Origin: Isoetes taiwanensis
Taxonomy: Eukaryota; Streptophyta; Lycopodiopsida; Isoetales; Isoetaceae
Direction: 5' to 3'
Length of the DNA stretch: 64,000 nucleotides
NCBI GenBank assembly: GCA_021234155.1
Contig: JAJEKV010000049.1
Location: 9,402,292 to 9,466,291, forward strand
The notes beneath the pieces are model-generated. The model did not search any database. It was not told the origin of the DNA and saw only the letters and a list, made by a program, of their open reading frames with translations. The position numbers and the translations under genes are program-made. Every line of letters begins with the position of its first letter. Position 1 is the stretch's first letter. Shown here piece by piece: positions 28,485 through 42,290 of this stretch.

Positions 28485-30530
28485 TTTTGCCTTGCATATT
28501 TTTGTTCCTTAAAAACTTAATTAATTTAATTTTATGAAGGCCATGCAAGCAACGAGGCATTCAACTTTAGGGTTCGACTTTAGGGTTCGTGGAGTGAAGG
28601 GGATTTAGGCTATGGCTTCCCACAGTTCTCTTCTCGAGGGCTAGGTTAGTAGGCGTGGCAGGTTGCAAAGGTGATGGCGTGTTACGGATCATGGAGACCA
28701 TGATCTTGAGATCGTGCTCCTTTTGAAGAATATGTCCCAATATCGGTACAAGTTTCACAACCATTGGTTTCTCACGATGCGGCGTTGGTGTCTTTCTTAG
28801 AAGCGGTGTGGAGCTATGATGACTTTTGGGCGGGTCCATATGAGCACGAAGACATGTACTTTGAGTTATCTTTGTTATGATCCGAATGGAAGTCACAACA
28901 GATCTCAAAGCATATTTGGGGTTCCAAAGAGTGGCAAGTAAAAGCTTGGAGCGGTGAGAGAAAAGTATGTATTCTAGAACCTATTGCCATATCGCCCTAT
29001 ATTTTGTTGCAAAACTCTGGAATCACTATTTTTACGAAGTAATTAATATTTGAGCATATTTGGGGTTCCATGATGAGGATATGACAAGTTAATTTTTTGT
29101 CATCAAGCGGTGAGTATATCTAGTGAGAATCATCCACCATATATTATGTATTAATACCTTGAATGAAGGAAACCCGCGCTTTTTGTCAACTTACATTTAT
29201 ATCAAGGAAGATGAGGTGATCGTAGCTTTTGTTGCAATTGTTACAATACAGTGATTACATTTTGCGGGGTGCAAGTCCTGTTATACCAAGTGGAGCTGAG
29301 ATCATTTTCGATAAGCATGATTTGTTAAAAGCATTTTTTGAAAGCATCTAATATATGTTGTTGCGGGTAGCTCCACATGTTTCATCTTTGCCATTGATCC
29401 ATTGTTTCCCTCGGTTTGCCATTACGGCTTGTGGCTATCTTGCGAGAAATCATTGCACTACTAAGAGCATTGCAAATCATTCTTGCGAATATCAAAGCGG
29501 GCATATGAAGGATCTTGCTCATAGATACAATGAGTTCTAAATCGAAACTTGTTGTGCGATTTGCAGTTGTCGCGGTAATGAGGCGAGTCTTCTCAAACTT
29601 ATTCTTCAATGATGCTAAAATCGAGACAAGTTTAGTATGCAATGCATATTTGCCCAATATTCCAAGTATTGTTGCGAAGAGAGGTGCATACGGAAGTTCC
29701 ATGAATCGCATGTTAGAGCTGGGATACCTTGGTGCTATACTAGCTTTGGCGGATTAATATAATTCATAGAAGGAATAAAGAGGCTACAATTTGGAACTCG
29801 AGCAATAACTTTCGTGAATGAGAATGGTATGAGTTACCCTTTTGTTGCCTCTATATGTCGTAGATCATGTTCTTTGCTTTAGTTGCATAAATTCACAAGC
29901 GATTTCAAGCTTCTTTGCTTTCGGCCATTCGCATTATGTATGTCAAGCAAGGTTTTAACTCTTTCGTTATTTTTAAACCTTTTATTGTTCATGGTGAAAC
30001 ATGTATATCAAAAGAAATAAATCTTTGTTCTTCTATGCCCCGGATATATTACATGGCATTTTAAAGGGGATATGTTGGGCAAAGGCATTATTTTGTCGTA
30101 CCTCATCAATTATTATTTGTATGTTGCAATATCAATTTGTGTAGTACCTCATCCTTATTTGATGAAGATATAGCTTGTATGGTTTGGCAAGATTTAAGCA
30201 CTACTATTTTGCAAGGATGCATTGGTTTGAAGTCCCTATTTGTTCTTTAAACATCAAATTTGAAGCTTCACCATCTACGGTGGTTGCAATCTATGGTGGT
30301 TGCAATATCGATTCCTATGGTCCTATGGTATCTCATCCTTATTTGTCAAACATACAGGTGGTATAGTTTTGACAAGATATAGGCACTATGGCTTTGGAAG
30401 AAGCCCCATATTCTAAAGTTGCTATGTTCCATTGCACTTTTCTTATGTTTGTTCCGTTGAACTTTTCTTACGTTTAATGTCATCAATATTTTTCTACACA
30501 AGACATGTTGCCATCTCTTTGTTTCCCTAA

Positions 30531-32707
30531 GGGCCCGAAGGGCCCAAAATTTTTTTTAATACAACAACCAACACATAACTATCATTAACATTAATTAACT
30601 TAAACCATTAAACCATTGCATCTAACATTTTTAAATTACAATCCCCCTGAAACCCCCTTTGGTTTAGGTGCATATTCACACGGGGGGTTACGTAGGGCAG
30701 CATACAAAAAATGCCAAAAGATGTACACAATTAGAAGAACAAGAAACATACTAACTTGGAAACAAACAGAATTAACATCTCAAAATTAACATCTCAAAAT
30801 CTTCATGCTCAACTGATGCTCATCTACTAGATAAGGATGCAAAGATAATATCACAAAATACAAAGAGCCATCATAGCATCTGATCTTGGAGGCGCATTGC
30901 CATACACCTGTGGCAACCGATACCAACTAATATAAATCCCAAGCTTGGTAAGGAAGCATGAAAGATAGCTGCGCTAGAATTAAAGAAAATTTAAGGGAGG
31001 TAAAACAACAAAATATCTATAATCACAAATGCTATCCATGATATTTTCATATTTGATAGAACAAAAATGTAAATAAGCTACAGAATACTATGATGCGGTT
31101 GCTGCTTAAAATAAGAAGAATAGCCCTCCTATAATGTAAGGAAGCATGAGAGATAGGAAGTCGCTATAATTAAGAAATTTAAAGAGGTAGAACAACAAAG
31201 TATCTGCAATCACAAATGCTATCCATGATATTTTCATATTTCATAGAACAAACCTGTAAACAATCCTGCTACAGAATAACATGATGTGGTTCTTTGCGCA
31301 AAAAATAAGAAGAAGAGATTCTTTGTATTCCATGGTTTTAGAAGAACAAGGGATGCGAAAACAAGAATATGGAAATTGTGCTCACGACACGAGAGAACCC
31401 TAAACCAAAGGGTATTTGCGGCCCTAAATCGCTCGGTTGTGCGATGATGATAAATTGCAAAGGCTACATCCGATGCTACAGTGTCAGGGTCGCAAGATGT
31501 CCCGGCGTCGTTGCCTTGTTGCCTTGAAGAATCTGGTTCTTTGTGGTGGCCCGCAGATACAATGATTCTTGTTCTCCTTTTTATAATAACAGTCGATGCT
31601 TCCGGGTGCCTAAACGTCATCGATGTGCCCCCAACTGTGCTTGGATTCTATGGCCGGAGGCGATTTATACAAACCTCACCGGACTGATAAAAAAAGCGGA
31701 TAGAATTCTAGTGGCTTCCAAGAACCAACGACAATAAATCTTGCCTGCTTCCAAGCTTTAGATGCTAGGGTTTTGCCGGAAACTGGTTGGAGCGAGAAAA
31801 TTCCATCTTGATCTAAGTAGGCTGTGGAAGATCATATGGAATTGAAATCACTTATAGACTCTGTAAACCTGGCGACAGAACCGTTGGCTAAAGATCCTGC
31901 ACACATGTATCAGCTGGAAGAAATCAAAGCTCAAATAAAACCGAACTGGCATCCGGCTTCACAAAGCGACCACTGTCGCAAAGCTCCTTGACCTTCCCGG
32001 GTCCTGGTTTAGTAAAGAAATTGGGGCACGAAACCATAGAACCCTAAAATGGGTTTGCTCGAGGCCTGCATGCATGAGCTTTGGAAATTCATAGGTGGAC
32101 CATTGGAAAGATGGCACCAAGATCGGTGTATGCGCACTCTAGATGTACACATTAGTACATCCCGCGACATACGAACATCAAATCATATAAAAACCATAGA
32201 AAAAAACGTACAAAAATACAAAAGAAACCAACATAACTACTATGAACATTAATTAACACAAACCATTACATTAGACATGTTTAAAATTAAATTCCCCCTT
32301 AAACCCCCTTTTGTTTGGGTGCATATTCACACGGGGGGGTGACGTAGGGCAACGAGAGCCCCTGTGATTATGTTTTGCACGTACAAAATCAACACCATGT
32401 AGTATATTGCCTGAAATCTTATAGTATTTTACAAATCTTATTATACAGTATAACAAATTCTATACATCCATACCCCACAAACGAGGAACTTTGTGTACGG
32501 TGTAGATTAAGGAATAAGGGGTGAATATGCCTATCCAACAGCTCTCGTTGCCCGGAGTCACCCCCCGTGTGAATATGCACCCAAACAAAAGGGGGTTTAA
32601 GGGGGAATTTAATTTTAAACATGTCTAATGTAATGGTTTGTGTTAATTAATGTTCATAGTAGTTATGTTGGTTGTTATATTATAAAATTGTTTTGGCCCT
32701 TCGGGCC
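30531..32707. mobile_element. Long-TIR element E2/E3 inside the large repeat, 2.2 kb
   Basis: The left end is GGGCCCGAAGGGCCC (30531-30545, preceded by TAA) and the right end GGCCCTTCGGGCC (32695-32707), with about 150-bp inverted arms of the same family as E1 (GTGCATATTCACACGGGG near 30670; its complement near 32560). A further inverted arm at about 32220-32345 makes the last 490 bp a foldback unit of its own, so a nested or composite structure is likely. Interior: no transposase. Confidence 0.55.
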
Positions 32708-32757
32708 ACAAAAAAAATAAAAATAAAAAATAAAAATAAAAATAAAATAAAATTACA
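32708..32757. repeat. A-rich (AAAAT)n microsatellite
   Basis: Alternating AAAAT/AAAAAT units just outside the E3 terminus, matched at about 56496-56540 in copy 2. Confidence 0.8.
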
Positions 32758-35700
32758 AAATGATTGATGTGTTATTGCAAACCATATATTTTAAATTGCA
32801 TAATTTATAGGCTCCAAAATGACAACATTGTAAGCGGTGAAATTTCACCTGGAAGTATAGCTCATTCTTGGAAGGATGAACCTTTATAAAATAATCTGTA
32901 ATCCCCAGCGCATTGTATCCCTTGCTTCATCAAGCAATCCAGCTTTTTCAAGAATTCTCCATGCTAGAACTGTAGCTACAAAAGCCATTGCAAAACCAAA
33001 CTTCACAGTGTCCACTGCGTCATATAATCCTCCCCGTTGGGTCGCCTTTTACATCATCTCTGTCTGTAAGGGCCGAATCTCCTCGCTAGCTTATTGGGTT
33101 GTCTGGAATCAAAAGCTAAAGCTACAAATATGTGTTTGGAATTAAAAGCTAAAACTACAGATACATGGATTGGCTCACCTTCGTTAAGCCTAGACACTTT
33201 TTTCACAGCAAGCATTAACCCAGAATCAAGAATAGCTCTATACACGGTTCAAAGCCACCAGGCTCAATTATGTTTTTCTCTTTAAGCGATCCAGTTGCTT
33301 GCATGATCTCTTATGTGAGGTGTTTGTTTCGAAAGAAAACGAATTTTGTATGATGGACTTAAAGGCTATCCTTCTCTTCTTTGCACACCAAATCCACCAT
33401 GACGCCACAAAATAAAGAAAAGCAGTGATGCCAAGATGATGCGAAGCAACCAAGCTTTTCTTTAAATTTTAACCGTCCTGATCGAATTATTTAGGCTATA
33501 TTGTGCGGGTGCTTGATGGAAGAATGAGTGCAAGCCTTAAAAGGATGTCCACAAGACCTTGTTTAAGTGTGAATCTTTGAAATGGGCATTCTTGGAGAAA
33601 AAAGCGAGAATGGTAGAGAGAACACAGTTGGGTTGTTATTCGAGATGTTTAATGTAAACAACCATCTCTCCCCAAAGGCAGGAGGAAGATAATTATTTAA
33701 AGGTTACTGAGCAGACCAAAGCCTTTGGAACAGAACCACTTAACACAATTTGAAAGATACATAACATAGTATGCCTCTCATGTAAAAGCCTAAAATATCA
33801 TCAAAATCTTTTGCCTTTCCTAAATCCTTGCTAAACACAAAACCATCGTAGCTCAAGTACTATTTTAGCGAATTAAACAAATGGCGCTAACCACAGTTAA
33901 CATGGGACCAAAAATGATCTTGTCCATCATAAATCAGAAGCGCGAGACTGTTTGGATGGGTCCAAAAGCTGTTTAATCGCACTCATCCGTACAGACCCTC
34001 TGCAGGATCAGGCGGGCATAAAACATTGGTAAAACATAGCCCTTACGAGCTCGAGCTTTTGTCGTGGATACTTGGATCGGCCGCCATGCAGCTCGGTACC
34101 ACTTTAGTAGGTTAGCATTCCGGCATAAATCCGGCCTGGAACATGTAATTGAGGCTTTTGAGTTTTGTGCAGTGGACACTCGTATCCTCCAGAACTCTAT
34201 ACCAAAAGATTTTGAAATTAACAATATTACGAGAAAAGAAGAAGGTTCGATAAGCTGTCGGTGTTGCAACTTAAAGCCATTATCACCTGCCCAAAACTAA
34301 CATGCGCCTACCCAAAACTGCGTGCATAAACTTGAGGTTAGGAAAAACACGTATGCAGAATAAATCATCTAACCACAGCTCCTAATCTGTGAAAACTAGT
34401 CTAACTCCTCACGAATTTTTGGAAGAAGCTACATAGGGAGTTGTTCGGCCCGGATGTATGATCATCACCTAAAATCACACTTCCCGCAATTTTTGATCTA
34501 GATGCACGGGCCCATGCACGGGGAACTAAAGCTTTGAATCACTTACTTTGGTTCTTAAATTGGGTCACTCAAATTCTTCGGCAAACCACAGTGAGTGTCG
34601 TTACTTCAAATTTGCTGCAAATCCGCCTAAAATGCTATCCACGAGGTTTGCATGTTCAGCCCCTCTAAAATAAAAAGGGCTTTTGTTGTGCCAAAGTTGG
34701 ATGTTGGACCATTGAAAAAAAAAGGTAAATCAACGACTAAGAAATATGCACTGCATAGATATGCGCATTAGTTACATCATTCGAATCGCCATGAAATCTT
34801 AGGAAAACCCTTTGTGAAAAGCGTACAAAACACAAAGCCCCTATTATTATGCTACATATTGGAGTAGAGGAAAAAGATAAAGAGTATATACTCTTTGAAC
34901 CAAATAGCAAGTGAATGCCCCAACAAACCCTATTTATACATGGTATTAGGAATATGATGCATATAAAAGACATATTTGATGCGATTTATAGAAAATAATA
35001 CATTGGAGAGCTTGAACATATAAGAGCAAGCAATATACAATGCCTTTGGTTAAATGATGTTGCACATTATTTTTCCTAACACAAGTTATAACTCATAATG
35101 GTTTTGGATTTCACGGCATCCAAATCGCGATATTATCTTGCATTTTGCTCTCACAATTCCGATGTTGTCATGAGTCGGCTTCATAAGCGTTCGCGGCGAG
35201 GGTTCACCTTTTATGAGTTAATACAATAAGACTTAGACCCAAGGTAATGGCGTGCTTACAACCTGTGTGTGATCGCCGATAACTTGATCGGTTCATTGAT
35301 TACGATGGGCGAGTTCCAATCGATGGCTTTTGCATCCATCACTTTACCTTGACTGCGGCATTGATGAAGAAAGCGAACTAGGATCTTTGCTTTCAACATG
35401 TATATATATCTAACGTTTGAGATTCCACTTTACACCCACCTTTATAAAACATCCCCAACTAGCTTGTTTTCAAACCATTCTATTTGTTCCTGCCAATTTC
35501 TTCATTTGAATGTCAGTTCCCAACACGCCATTAGAATCATACATTTATGCGCTTCCACAACCACCATGAGTTCACACCGTGACCGTGCAGGCATTGCATT
35601 TTGCTTTCTAGTTAGATTGTATTTAAATACATGTTGTGTGGTTTCTTTTCGACTTTGATTTGGAATAGATTAGCTTGGTATGGGATATATTTTCCATGTT

Positions 35701-38700
35701 TTAAATGTTATAGTTTGTATTATGCCTGCTCTTACATTAAACTTTGTATGTTGTAGTTTTGTTACATTGCCAAAGCTTGATATGAATCTATTAGGTCTTT
35801 GTTTAGATGTCATGGTTTCTATTGACCATATCTTATATTAAATCTATGTATGTTATAGTTCTGTATATTTTCCACACTATTTGATATAACGAGATATGAT
35901 CCGCACATATTTATTCTCGGGCAGAGCTGCAGAAAGATATATGGGTCGAACCCTTAAAAGATATTGTGGAGTCCCAATATCTTGATTGATGCTCTGTACC
36001 ATTTCTATTATCCTGTTTGCCAGCCGACTCACCTCATAACAATTCTTAACATGCATAAGCTCCATTATTAAGTGCAATGTTTTGGCTTGATGAAACTTAC
36101 AAACTTCACCCCAACAATTGTCTTTACCTAATAACTTGGCCAGTACCATGTACCGTTATGAGTGGAATGAAAATGCGATTGTTGTTATTCTAATTACTCC
36201 AACATGTTTGCAATGACATATGTAGCAGTTTGAATTTGGAGTTAAGTACTATAGTCTGAAAGAAAAAAGGTATTTAAGTTTGAGTAAGTGCTAAGTCGAG
36301 AAAAAGAGAACAAAGGTAATCTAGGTTACATGTTACATTGTTTTAGGACATTGTTTTGGTTAAATAATGTATTATATCACGATAATTATACGGTTTATAG
36401 AATACAGTTGCCACTTCTTGCCAACTATTTTGTGCTTAAAGATAAGCATGTATCTCTTAATATATTCGAGGCTATATGTCTTTATGCTTTACATTGAATA
36501 ACAATTATGATTTATGAGATTTAAATTTCAAATTTACAGCGTTTTATTTATAATGTCTTAGGAAATTGTAGACAAAACTTTAAATTATAGGAAACTAGCT
36601 TATTGGTTTTAAAATTCTGAAATTGTAATAGCCCAGTTACTATAAGGAAATCTTTTGGGAAATTTTCCTTAACACTAGACTGTCCTGGAACCATTTCTGA
36701 TCATGGACGAGCCCGGCCCATGACCTTTGCCCGCTAAGCCCATGTAACTCATAACAAAATTTGATTTTGAACTATCTTTGCCATCATTTGGTCTTCACTT
36801 GTTTCTTAATGACCTACACGAGAATTTCCAAGACCAATGGGGTCCGCGATCTACCGTAGTGTTCAAACATTACAGAATTTGGCAGTTTCTGCAGTCCAGT
36901 CAGAACCAGTCAGCATAAAGTGACCTAAACTGCCTTCCAAGTTGGAGGCCTTGCACGACTATCCGCCGAACACGGTGGTTTATGTTCCCATGTTTCTTGC
37001 TATCATCGACATTGGTGGAGGCCTTTGAACCTATTTTGGTCCAAAAAAATTTTGTGAGGTTCGAAGAATTATTCTCTTAAATATATAAGGTTTAAACTTA
37101 ATTTTTGTGGCCATGAGTTGCTAGCTATACGAGCTATAGTCTCATGATTTTTTTAGATGTTCATAAGTCATGTTAACCTTACAATTTACTAAAAAGATCG
37201 ATCACAATTGAGGACATGCAGTATATGTTAAAATGCTTAAATAACAACATCCATAATACCACTTGAGGGGTGAAATAAGTGCATTCACTATCTACATAGA
37301 GGCCTGTAACTCTTATCTAACTTACATATAAGTTAACTAGAGGTGTAACCATGCAATTTTTGGGATTAAACATGTGATGCAATTTCTTGGATTAACACAT
37401 TGGAAGTATAAAAGTTGAGTTAACTCCCACAATGCCAGGCTCCAAAACTCCTAATGGGTCATGTTAAAGTGATGTTTATTGATGAATTAAGTGAATGTTG
37501 TAGTTTAGCCATGACAATATATTAGACCATATGACATTATATGTATGGGTTCTTTAGTTCATGGAAGAGACCTTACCTTTCCCATATAAGCCTATAAAAT
37601 AGTTGAAATGTAGACATTGACTTATATGGAGATCTGTATATAGGTTGTATGTGTCATATTGAAAAAATACGAAATCTACGTTTATTTCTTACTGACATAT
37701 TTATATACGTATTCTTTTATATAAAGGCATTGTCATCTAAATTAGAATAATGTTACATATAGATTTATCTTTCATGTATATTATATTTTTCATGGATACA
37801 TACCTTTCTTGGCAATATAAATCTCTAGTTGCATGTTAAAGTATATATGTTATTTCTAAGGTTTTAATTTATATAAGCATGCATCACACCATTTATGGTC
37901 CATGAGACCCGGTGTATAGAGCAACTATATCTCTCCTTGGCACTTATCCATTTTGCCCCATGGGAATGATCTTATGGTTTTAAGCCGATCACATGATTTT
38001 TTGAAAGGTGTAAATTGAGTCCATGTAAGTTGATTGGTCCTTAGAGCACCTCATAAATTCTCAATTCTTTGTGCTTCAATCTTACCCGCTTAAATTACAT
38101 GGCCTCACAAGTCAACTAATTTTGTCCTGAGAGAATCATACAAATGAAAGCTATACTGCGAAAAGTTGAGATCAAAATTGATTAAAAGTGATGCCATTAT
38201 TGATTTTTAAGCTTTGAATCATTTGGACCAATGATGATGCACTGAGCTAGGTCATGAGTCACATCTTGATATTTTATAAGAAAAAGTTTTCTATATTTTT
38301 CCTTGGTTCTTTTGCATTTGTTTCTTGATAGAGATACTTAGGATGTGTGATTTTGCCAAAGTCCTGCTAAAACAAATCTAGAATAAACATGGAAGACATA
38401 ATATAATTAAATCTTGTATTTTAATACAATCCTCAAGATAATGACCAGATATTTTTTATGAACAAAGTGAGTTTACAGGAGCTACTCATGTCCTAAAACT
38501 TCAAGTGAGATGGACCAAAAACATACATTATATTATTGATTTTTAATGGACTATGGACCCGATGTGAAGTCACAGAAATTGTTTTTGATTTTTAACACCA
38601 TGCTTACTCTTTTCCACGACTTGTTTGCATTGGTTTATTATTCTTATAAACTTTCATGTATGATTTTTGGAGGACAACCCTAGGAGTCATATGTATCGAT

Positions 38701-40064
38701 GTTACCCAATTTGTATAAATTCCTAAAGAATTAAATTAGAAGTAAAATTGAAAACATCAAATTCAAACTCAACAACGTTTTTCTAGGATGGAGGACCTGT
38801 TGAACTACTTATATGCCAATTTGGACCTCAAATTTATCTCCTTTCAAAAAGTTGTTGTTTTATACTGGCCCCTTTACGAGAACCGATCTTGGTTCCCCGG
38901 CAGAAAAACGGTCCCGACCTTCTGTCATGTTTGAATGGCTATATCTTATTACAGTTTCCAGGATTGAAGTGGAGTTTTTTTGTGTCTTGCTCTATATATC
39001 TACGTGTAGAAAAATCACATTATATACAAAAAATCAAAAAAATCTTTTAAGATTAAGGCAGTTTACTTTGTGTGTGAACATGAAGCTTTTGGTACTTGAC
39101 CCCCCGCCGTTTGCTAGTGCATAACTCAAAGGCAGGGTAGTATATTTTTTGTATTTTTTATGAACCATAGCGCCATATATGAACTTTCCTGCGAAAAGAC
39201 TTTGGCAGTTTTGTGCCTGATTTATATGATTTTTTGTAAACCTTCAAAATGCCTTTAATGGTCCATCGGTGTTAAATAGTCAAAAATATCTCGAACCAAG
39301 GTTAGAAATGGTTGATATATTTTGAATAAAAGTTTGCCCATGTAATAACTTATGTAAGATAATTTCGTGGGAGATATTAGGCCGACAGTTGGCTTGTGGT
39401 CATTGGCTTGTTGCGAGTGGCAACTCCGTAGGAGCTTTTAAGTAGAAAATATCAAGCGTAATAATAAAAGCGACCCTCAAATTTAGTAAAATTTTTTCGC
39501 TCTATTTTTACTTCGGATCTAACTCTTTACAATTTGGGAAAAGACTCATGTATAGAAGATTCTGGCTGTTTAAGATTATGGAGTTAAGTTGAAGATTGCT
39601 GCGACCCTATTTCTTGAAGAATAAAGCTCATGGGGCTTTGGTCCAACTATTACCATACGCCCATGATGTCGGAAAAAAATAAAGCATAACTGCTTGGTGA
39701 GAGGAATAACTCTGAAAGTGCAACAAGTAAAAGAGTCACTTTGGGCGCCTTGCATCCTTAGTGCTCTATCGATTGACAAAGTTCTATTTTTAGATTCTTG
39801 TGGATAAAGGGCCTCGATCAAGTTATCTTGTAGGTATTTTGGATTTTTGAAAATCGGCTATGGGCGATTCACTATGAAAGAGAGGCCGAGCACTGTGAGA
39901 GAGAAAACGGAATATTTGGCGGGATCAGGACATCAGCATTACGAGGCATGCAACTTTAGTCTGGAGTTTGAAGAAATGGTGGGCTTATAATTTTAATGTG
40001 CAAACATGCTTTCAAATACCACCTTTGCATTAACAATGCCCACCCTCTAATTGGAATATTGGGA

Positions 40065-40245
40065 TACACTTGGCATGTTTGGAGCCTAAAATTGGCGTGT
40101 TTGAGTGCCCAGTATTGGAGCCCATGTGGCATGATTGGAAAGCCACCTTGGCGTGTTGGAGCCTAGGTGGCATGTTTGAAGCACCACCTTGGTATGTTGG
40201 AGCCTGGGTGGCGTGTTTGGCGTTTTATCTTGGCATATTGTTCTT
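40065..40245. repeat. 38-bp minisatellite (copy 1)
   Basis: Degenerate units built of two 19-bp halves, GAGCCACCTTGGCATGTTG and GAGCCTAGGTGGCATGTTT-like. GCCACCTT and AGGTGGC are near-complementary, so each unit can fold into a hairpin. About four units, irregular. Confidence 0.75.
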
Positions 40246-40262
40246 CATATCAATGTGTCTTC

Positions 40263-41329
40263 TAATTTGCCGAATGATGGATCATCTTCAATTTTCACAC
40301 TCCACAAGCCGCAGGAACACGTATGTATGAAGTTAAATGCTGGTAGAAGTATATCAAGCATGTATATGGCTCTTGTCTTTGCCTTTATTGGCGATAATGT
40401 GGACATTAACGGTCGCCATGGATTCTTAGAAAACCATAAAAACCACACCTCAAAAAAAGCACTACACCAATCCTTCAAAATGCATCTTTGCTTTGAGAAA
40501 ACAACATCCTTAAAAAACTACACCTCCTTTAGAAACCACCCATTCTTAAAAAACTCTAATCCTTAAAGCTTCTGAGGACATTACGTGGAAAACCACACCT
40601 CTACTAACTTCGGTAAAGGGATTTTCAAATAACAGGTTTTTGTTTTACTATTGTTTTCGGTCGTGGACCAAATGTTGGGGTCATCGAGTGAGGAAATTAT
40701 GTTGTTATCTTGGTATTACTTCATAAGGCTACGTTGATGCATAGCAGTTCTTTCTCTTGCAACTGGCATCATTCGACTTATAACTCTTGGTCGGTCATTT
40801 CTTAGGAGCAATCTGTTTTTGTCTCGCCATAACTTTTTTTACATCTGATCTGAAACTGTCGGTAGAAGCGGAATGAATTAGTAAAGATAGAAAAAGTAAA
40901 AAAAAAAGAAACTGCAGAGTATTCCCCATGGAGACCATGGCGCCATGGGAATTGCCGGTCCTCAAAAGTTCGTGAGTATGCCCCATTAAGGAACCAAGCC
41001 CAGACATCGGCCCCAATGGGGCACACACTAAACAAACTTTTCTATCCAAAGGAAAGGGGGAGGTTTGCCATCGAGGTAAGGTTAAGGCCCGGTGGTCACC
41101 CATTGAATCGTACATGGCAAGGTCCACTCTTGTCCTAAGTTTGTCTTTGCAAATTTCTTGAGAATCATTTCGACTCCAAGGCATGGATCTTGCTTCATCG
41201 ATCCCGGTATCTCACTCAATAGTTTTCCATAAAGCGGAGTCGAAAGTGTAATGCATGCTCCTTGGAGTGTATTGTTAAGTGATGGATATCGGTATGCTCA
41301 TGCCTCTCCCGGATTTCTGAAGGGGCTCA
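40263..41329. other. No supported gene
   Basis: AT-rich. A minus-strand frame of 129 codons (40795-41184) with a Leu/Phe-rich segment exists but lacks family features and overlaps low-complexity runs. Confidence 0.4.
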
Positions 41330-42290
41330 CAGCCCCAGGCTTTGGGAGGAGAGTCCGGCCTAGTGGCGCCACAGTGCATTGAGTTGGAGAGCATCGCTTG
41401 AGTGAATCGCAGCTCGGACCCGCACACGCTGGTTACAGCTGACTCGAAATTCACGTCCCAGAACCCGGCGCCGGATGAAGCGGTGTGGGGTATTGGCGGT
41501 GAGTTGAAACCCTATGGAGCCGAGGCGGTGGCACCTGGCGGCATTTTTGCCCTCTGATTCCGACTTGAGCGGGATTGCCGTGTTATCACGGGCGTGGGTG
41601 GCCAATGCTCTCAGCTGCACCCTCAGCGAGCGTGAGGGCGTCATGTGGGAAGTGTCATCGAAAGTAGATCCCTCAAATTTAAGTGAAATCTGTTATGGGC
41701 TTTTGGCCATTCAGATGGCTACCTCCCTCGGAGGCGGGTGGAGTCTTGAGTGCGGGGATGATTGGGCTACCTTTCGCGGAGATGGGTGTGAACGATCTAA
41801 CCCCCAGACCGAGGGTATTAATTGCTTGGTGTGCAGTTCTGCGAGAGGGCTGAACAAGTGGGTTCCGCAGGATCAACAAAGCGGATCAGTGACTTGTCTG
41901 TGTGCCGTGCACAGTGTGGAATACAGAACACTGCATATTTCTTTGCTTAGATATCAAACAGGCATGTGATGGGTCCCGGCCTCTTCATACCTCGCTCAAA
42001 ATGATCCAAGAGGTTCTTGCAGGGAGTCACCCTATGAATGGTCCGACTTGAGTTTGGCCTTTCATCTGTGTAAGCACAGTTGTTGTGGCTCATTTGGAAG
42101 CGGCGGCGCGTAAGAGTGTTCGGGAATGGAGATGTCACGGCTGAGCTTTGAAGTCCGCCCGGTTGAGGTACAATATATCTTTCTTACTCTGGCGTCCTCG
42201 GAGGCGGTTCAAAGCGTGATGCAGAAAGAACCCTCCCACATTGTGAACACTCTGGGTAGGTTTGTGGCATGATAAATTGACAGGTACATA
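41330..42290 (+). other. GC-rich island in AT-rich surroundings
   Basis: About 1 kb is much richer in G+C than its neighbours and has the longest plus-strand frames between 27 and 64 kb. A further 48-codon frame at 42126 starts MEMSRLSFEVRPVEVQYIFL. The island may be an inserted gene fragment or retroelement piece. Confidence 0.4.
41514..41969 (+). CDS. Hypothetical protein in the GC-rich island
   Basis: A 151-codon frame (MEPRRWHLAAFLPSDSDLSG at the start; C-terminal CAVHSVEYRTLHISLLRYQT). It has an unremarkable globular-like composition with several Cys, no signal peptide or membrane segment, and no recognised motif. It overlaps no obvious better frame. It could be chance in a GC-rich segment or part of a longer broken gene running to about 42270. 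Its neighbours give no functional clue. Confidence 0.25.
   Translation: MEPRRWHLAAFLPSDSDLSGIAVLSRAWVANALSCTLSEREGVMWEVSSKVDPSNLSEICYGLLAIQMATSLGGGWSLECGDDWATFRGDGCERSNPQTEGINCLVCSSARGLNKWVPQDQQSGSVTCLCAVHSVEYRTLHISLLRYQTGM

Larger units (their letters stand above)
28485..40262 (+). repeat. Large direct repeat, copy 1 (about 11.8 kb)
   Basis: Collinear with 52620-64000. Matching landmarks include ATGGTTTTGCCTTGCATATT (28481/52621), CATGTTGCCATCTCT (30507/54503), the A-rich run (32710/56497), CATGGTATTAGGAATATGAT (34939/58630), GGAATGAAA near 36160/59857, ATGGAGGACCT (38788/62513) and the minisatellite (40070/63800). The offset falls from about 24.13 to 23.73 kb, reflecting many small deletions. 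No intact gene lies inside. ORFs such as 35877-36149 (-) and 38813-39124 (+) are short and not conserved as frames in copy 2, so they are probably chance. Confidence 0.85.
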
